The position numbers were made by a program, and so were the translations under genes. Below the pieces are notes generated by a model. It had not been told where the DNA came from and ran no database searches. It saw only the letters and a list, made by a program, of their open reading frames with translations. Positions 61,632 through 64,000 of a stretch of 64,000 nt of DNA are shown here, one piece after another. The stretch lies in the NCBI RefSeq assembly GCF_001553625.1, contig NZ_CP014230.1:434001-498000 (forward strand). The letters run 5' to 3'. How positions within the stretch are numbered: the stretch's first letter is position 1; every line of letters begins with the position of its first letter. This stretch comes from Desulfomicrobium orale DSM 12838 (lineage in GTDB: Bacteria; Desulfobacterota; Desulfovibrionia; Desulfovibrionales; Desulfomicrobiaceae).

Positions 61632-62948
61632 ATGGATCGCGTCAAAATCATCGGGGCCGGTCTGGCCGGATGCGAAGCGGCCTGGCAGCTGGCCGAATCC
61701 GGAGTTGGCGTGGAGCTTTTCGAGATGAAACCCCATGCCTTTTCCCCGGCCCATAAGAGCCCCCTGCTGGCCGAACTGGTCTGTTCCAATTCGTTCCGCT
61801 CGACAGAAACGGAAACAGGCATCGGGCTGCTCAAACGGGAAATGGAAGATCTGGGCAGCCTTGTCATGCGCGTGGCCCGGAAATGCGCGGTCCCCGCCGG
61901 CAAGGCCCTGGCCGTGGACCGGGAAATTTTCTCGCGGGAAATGACCTGCCTGCTCACGGAGCACCCGCGCATCGACCTTGTCCGCCGGGAAATCCTCCGT
62001 CTGGGCGACGTGGACGATGGCTCGTGCCCGATCATCGTGGCGGCCGGTCCTCTGGCCGGGGAAAGTCTGGCTTCGGATCTGGGCGGAATCATCGGACAGG
62101 AAGCCCTGGCCTTCTACGACGCCATCGCGCCCATTGTGGCCACGGATTCCGTGGATATGAACGTGGCCTTCTGGGCCTCGCGCCACGCGCCGGAAGAAAA
62201 GGACTATCTCAACTGCCCCATGACCGAGGAGGAATACCTGCGTTTCGTGCGGGAGCTCCTGGGCGGGGAGAAAGTCGCCCTGCGGGAATTCGAGCAGGAG
62301 GTGCATTTCGAGGGCTGCCTGCCCATCGAAGTCATGGCCGGGCGCGGCGAAATGACCCTGGCCTTCGGTCCCCTGAAACCCGTGGGCCTCGTCGATCCCC
62401 GCACGGGCCGACAGCCCTTTGCCGTGGTGCAGCTCAGGACCGAGAATCTGGACAGGACGGCCATGAACATGGTGGGCTTTCAAACCAAGCTCACCTATCC
62501 GGAACAGCGCCGGATCTTCGCCCTCATTCCCGGCCTCGCGCAGGCCGAATTCCTGCGCCTGGGCAGCATCCACCGCAATACTTATGTGCATGCCCCGGTG
62601 GTGTTGACCTCGCATCTGGAGCTTCTGGCCCGCCCCGGCACCTATCTGGCCGGGCAGTTGAGCGGCGTGGAAGGCTATCTGGAATCCGCGGCCACAGGTC
62701 TGTGGCTGGGGCTTTTTCTGGCGGGAAAGGTGGACCTGCCGCCCGTGGAAACGGCCTTGGGCGCTCTTTTGGGACATCTGCGCACTCCGGCCAAAAATTT
62801 CCAGCCGTCCAACGCGCATTTCGGGCTCATGCCCGCCCTGAACCGCAAGGCGCCCAAAAAAAAGCGCAAAGAGCTGTACGCCGCGCGGGCCAGAGAGAGC
62901 TGGGCCGGATGGCGGGAAAAATCCGGGCTGGCTGGCGAGCCGGAATAG
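61632..62948 (+). CDS. trmFO: Methylenetetrahydrofolate-tRNA-(uracil-5-)-methyltransferase
   Basis: TrmFO makes 5-methyluridine-54 in tRNA with folate and FAD. ATG 61632 follows GGAG by 5 nt; the frame is open from 61476, but that part is not coding. The 438-residue protein has the FAD-binding I-I-G-A-G-L-A-G-C-E-A near residue 5, C-S-N-S-F-R-S near 52 and the C-terminal G-Q-L-S-G-V-E-G-Y-L-E-S. The length is normal. It stands alone between divergent and convergent neighbours. Confidence 0.95.
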   Translation: MDRVKIIGAGLAGCEAAWQLAESGVGVELFEMKPHAFSPAHKSPLLAELVCSNSFRSTETETGIGLLKREMEDLGSLVMRVARKCAVPAGKALAVDREIFSREMTCLLTEHPRIDLVRREILRLGDVDDGSCPIIVAAGPLAGESLASDLGGIIGQEALAFYDAIAPIVATDSVDMNVAFWASRHAPEEKDYLNCPMTEEEYLRFVRELLGGEKVALREFEQEVHFEGCLPIEVMAGRGEMTLAFGPLKPVGLVDPRTGRQPFAVVQLRTENLDRTAMNMVGFQTKLTYPEQRRIFALIPGLAQAEFLRLGSIHRNTYVHAPVVLTSHLELLARPGTYLAGQLSGVEGYLESAATGLWLGLFLAGKVDLPPVETALGALLGHLRTPAKNFQPSNAHFGLMPALNRKAPKKKRKELYAARARESWAGWREKSGLAGEPE

Positions 62949-63321
62949 CAAGACTGAAGAACGAATGCGGCCGCACCCTGGAGACCGCTCCGCCCAAAAA
63001 ATCACGAAGCCCGCGGCTCTTACACGCCGGTTCCACACATAAAGAAAGAATTCCTCCGGCCGCCGCGCCGACAGCGGCGACAACCGCTTCAGCCGCCGTG
63101 CCTTCCATGTTCAGAAAATACACTTATTTTTCAACATATTGAGTCAAAAACAAACAATCGAAAAACCTTCTCTCATCTTTTACTGTTCCTGACGCCCAAA
63201 AATCATCTTTCTGTTCTCCGTTGGGTTCCTTTTGTGTTCATTTCTCCGGCAGCCTTGTCACTTCAATAGGGTAACCATCCGTACTCACAGGAGACCAGTC
63301 CAGCCGGAGACAAAACGGACA
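62949..63321 (+). other. Intergenic region between trmFO and cbiB without a recognised gene
   Basis: The first ~170 bp are G+C-rich with short inverted repeats such as CCGGCCGCCGCGCCG; the rest is more A+T-rich. A minus-strand open frame ending inside trmFO has no supporting start site or family. No clear intrinsic terminator for either gene was found. Confidence 0.5.
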
Positions 63322-64000
63322 TCAAAGAAAAGAACCGAGATCCAAAGCCCACAGGGACAGAAAAGCGCTGGCCGCAGACAGACAAAGGACACACAGTACC
63401 GCCGCCGCCATGACCAGACGGCGCATGGCCCGGAGAGAGGCCGAGTTCCATGTTCCGTCCACCGGGCCGAGAAGGGGCTTTTCCTTTACCTCGCCGAAAT
63501 ACCGGGTCGGCCCGCCCATGCCGACACCCACGATGTGCGCGGCCGCGCTCATGGGCCAGCCCGCATTGGGACTGTCCATGGTGCGGGCGTCGCGCACAAT
63601 CAGCCGCCACGGCACGGGACGGCCCAGCACAAGTCCTGCCAGCCACAGAAACAGGGCCGACAGCCGGGCCGGAAGCCAGGCCAGCACATCGTCGGCCCTG
63701 GCCGCGCCGAAGCCCAGATCCCGGAAGCGCTCTGTGCGGTAGCCCCACATGGAATCCATGGTGCTCACGGCCTTGTACGCCCACAGACCGGCCGGACCCA
63801 GCAGAGAGAGCCAGAAAAACGGAGCCACGAACCCGTCGTTGAAATTCTCGGACAGGGTTTCCCCGAGAGCGCGGCGGACATCACTCTCGTCCATGTCCGC
63901 CGTGTCCCGGCTGACCAGCCCGGCCAGATGCGCCCGCGCCTCGGCCAGCCGCCCGGAATCCACCAGCCGGGCAGCCCGGTCCACCTCGCGCACCAGACAT
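63322..64000 (-). CDS. cbiB: Adenosylcobinamide-phosphate synthase (CbiB/CobD), C-terminal part
   Basis: The enzyme attaches aminopropanol phosphate to adenosylcobyric acid in cobamide synthesis. The visible 225 residues lack the N-terminus, which lies beyond the window. They show L-V-S-R-D-T near residue 27, E-T-L-S-E-N-F-N-D-G-F-V-A-P near 44, Y-K-A-V-S-T-M-D-S-M-W-G-Y near 72 and S-P-N-A-G-W-P-M near 140, all family landmarks, plus a final membrane helix. It fits with the nickel/cobalt importer 18 kb away. Confidence 0.92.
   Translation of the reverse strand, partial: CLVREVDRAARLVDSGRLAEARAHLAGLVSRDTADMDESDVRRALGETLSENFNDGFVAPFFWLSLLGPAGLWAYKAVSTMDSMWGYRTERFRDLGFGAARADDVLAWLPARLSALFLWLAGLVLGRPVPWRLIVRDARTMDSPNAGWPMSAAAHIVGVGMGGPTRYFGEVKEKPLLGPVDGTWNSASLRAMRRLVMAAAVLCVLCLSAASAFLSLWALDLGSFL

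Noticed and set aside
62827-63123. Minus-strand open frame of 98 codons between trmFO and cbiB
   Set aside because: It overlaps the trmFO 3' end, has no ribosome-binding site of note and an Ala-rich composition typical of a shadow frame.

Overview
The window looks like chromosome of a Gram-negative, G+C-rich deltaproteobacterium of the Desulfovibrionales type. This is inferred from gene content rather than a database match: an outer-membrane and lipid A biogenesis run ending in lpxI, a BamA with an extra N-terminal domain, a cdaA/ybbR/glmM cluster in a Gram-negative, a selenocysteine tRNA, and a nickel/cobalt ECF importer. Codon-by-codon overlaps and consistent Shine-Dalgarno spacing show dense operons on both strands.

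Layout. 1-10740 (+): the end of a phosphoglycerate mutase, a YbgC-type thioesterase and lysS, followed by an envelope operon lolC-lolD-bamA-skp-lpxD-fabZ-lpxA-lpxI. 10741-19722 (-): an A+T-rich HEPN-like orphan gene, thrC, a UbiA-family prenyltransferase, tyrS, a YmdB-type phosphodiesterase, rny, a 6S RNA gene, zapA, a ZapB-like coiled coil and glmU. 19723-20734: an IS5-family element with perfect 33-bp ends and a frameshifted transposase, next to a relic of an IS3-type orfA. 20886-26082 (-): a complete rrn operon (16S, tRNA-Ile, tRNA-Ala, 23S, 5S) with two upstream promoters and a boxA. 26143-36856 (-): asnS and priA, then ftsH-folP-cdaA-ybbR-glmM-galU closed by an intrinsic terminator. 37068-37161 (+): selC, whose 3' end overlaps the convergent amidohydrolase gene. 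38349-41925 (-): argF-argG-argH. 42280-45951 (+): a nickel/cobalt ECF uptake operon whose first gene carries an in-frame TGA. 45997-61303 (-): a five-gene unit for a giant 3172-residue surface protein and its likely export apparatus. 61632-62948 (+): trmFO. 63322-64000 (-): the C-terminal part of cbiB/cobD.

How the parts fit. The first operon delivers lipoproteins, outer-membrane proteins and lipid A precursors to the envelope. GlmM, GlmU and GalU make the sugar nucleotides that feed it, and CdaA adds c-di-AMP signalling in the same transcription unit as GlmM. The nickel/cobalt importer and CbiB supply metallo-cofactors, while selC provides selenocysteine decoding.

The most unusual region is 45997-61440. 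A DUF4347-type giant adhesin with a LEPR-like N-terminal motif and five nearly identical 92-residue repeats is followed by a TolC-like lipoprotein, a periplasmic adaptor, a second HlyD-like protein with a GAF-like N-terminus, and an M50 (HEFGH) membrane protein fused to a HlyD-like arm. No ABC ATPase and no RTX repeats are present, so it does not look like a standard type I secretion system. A hairpin-rich leader precedes the adhesin gene.
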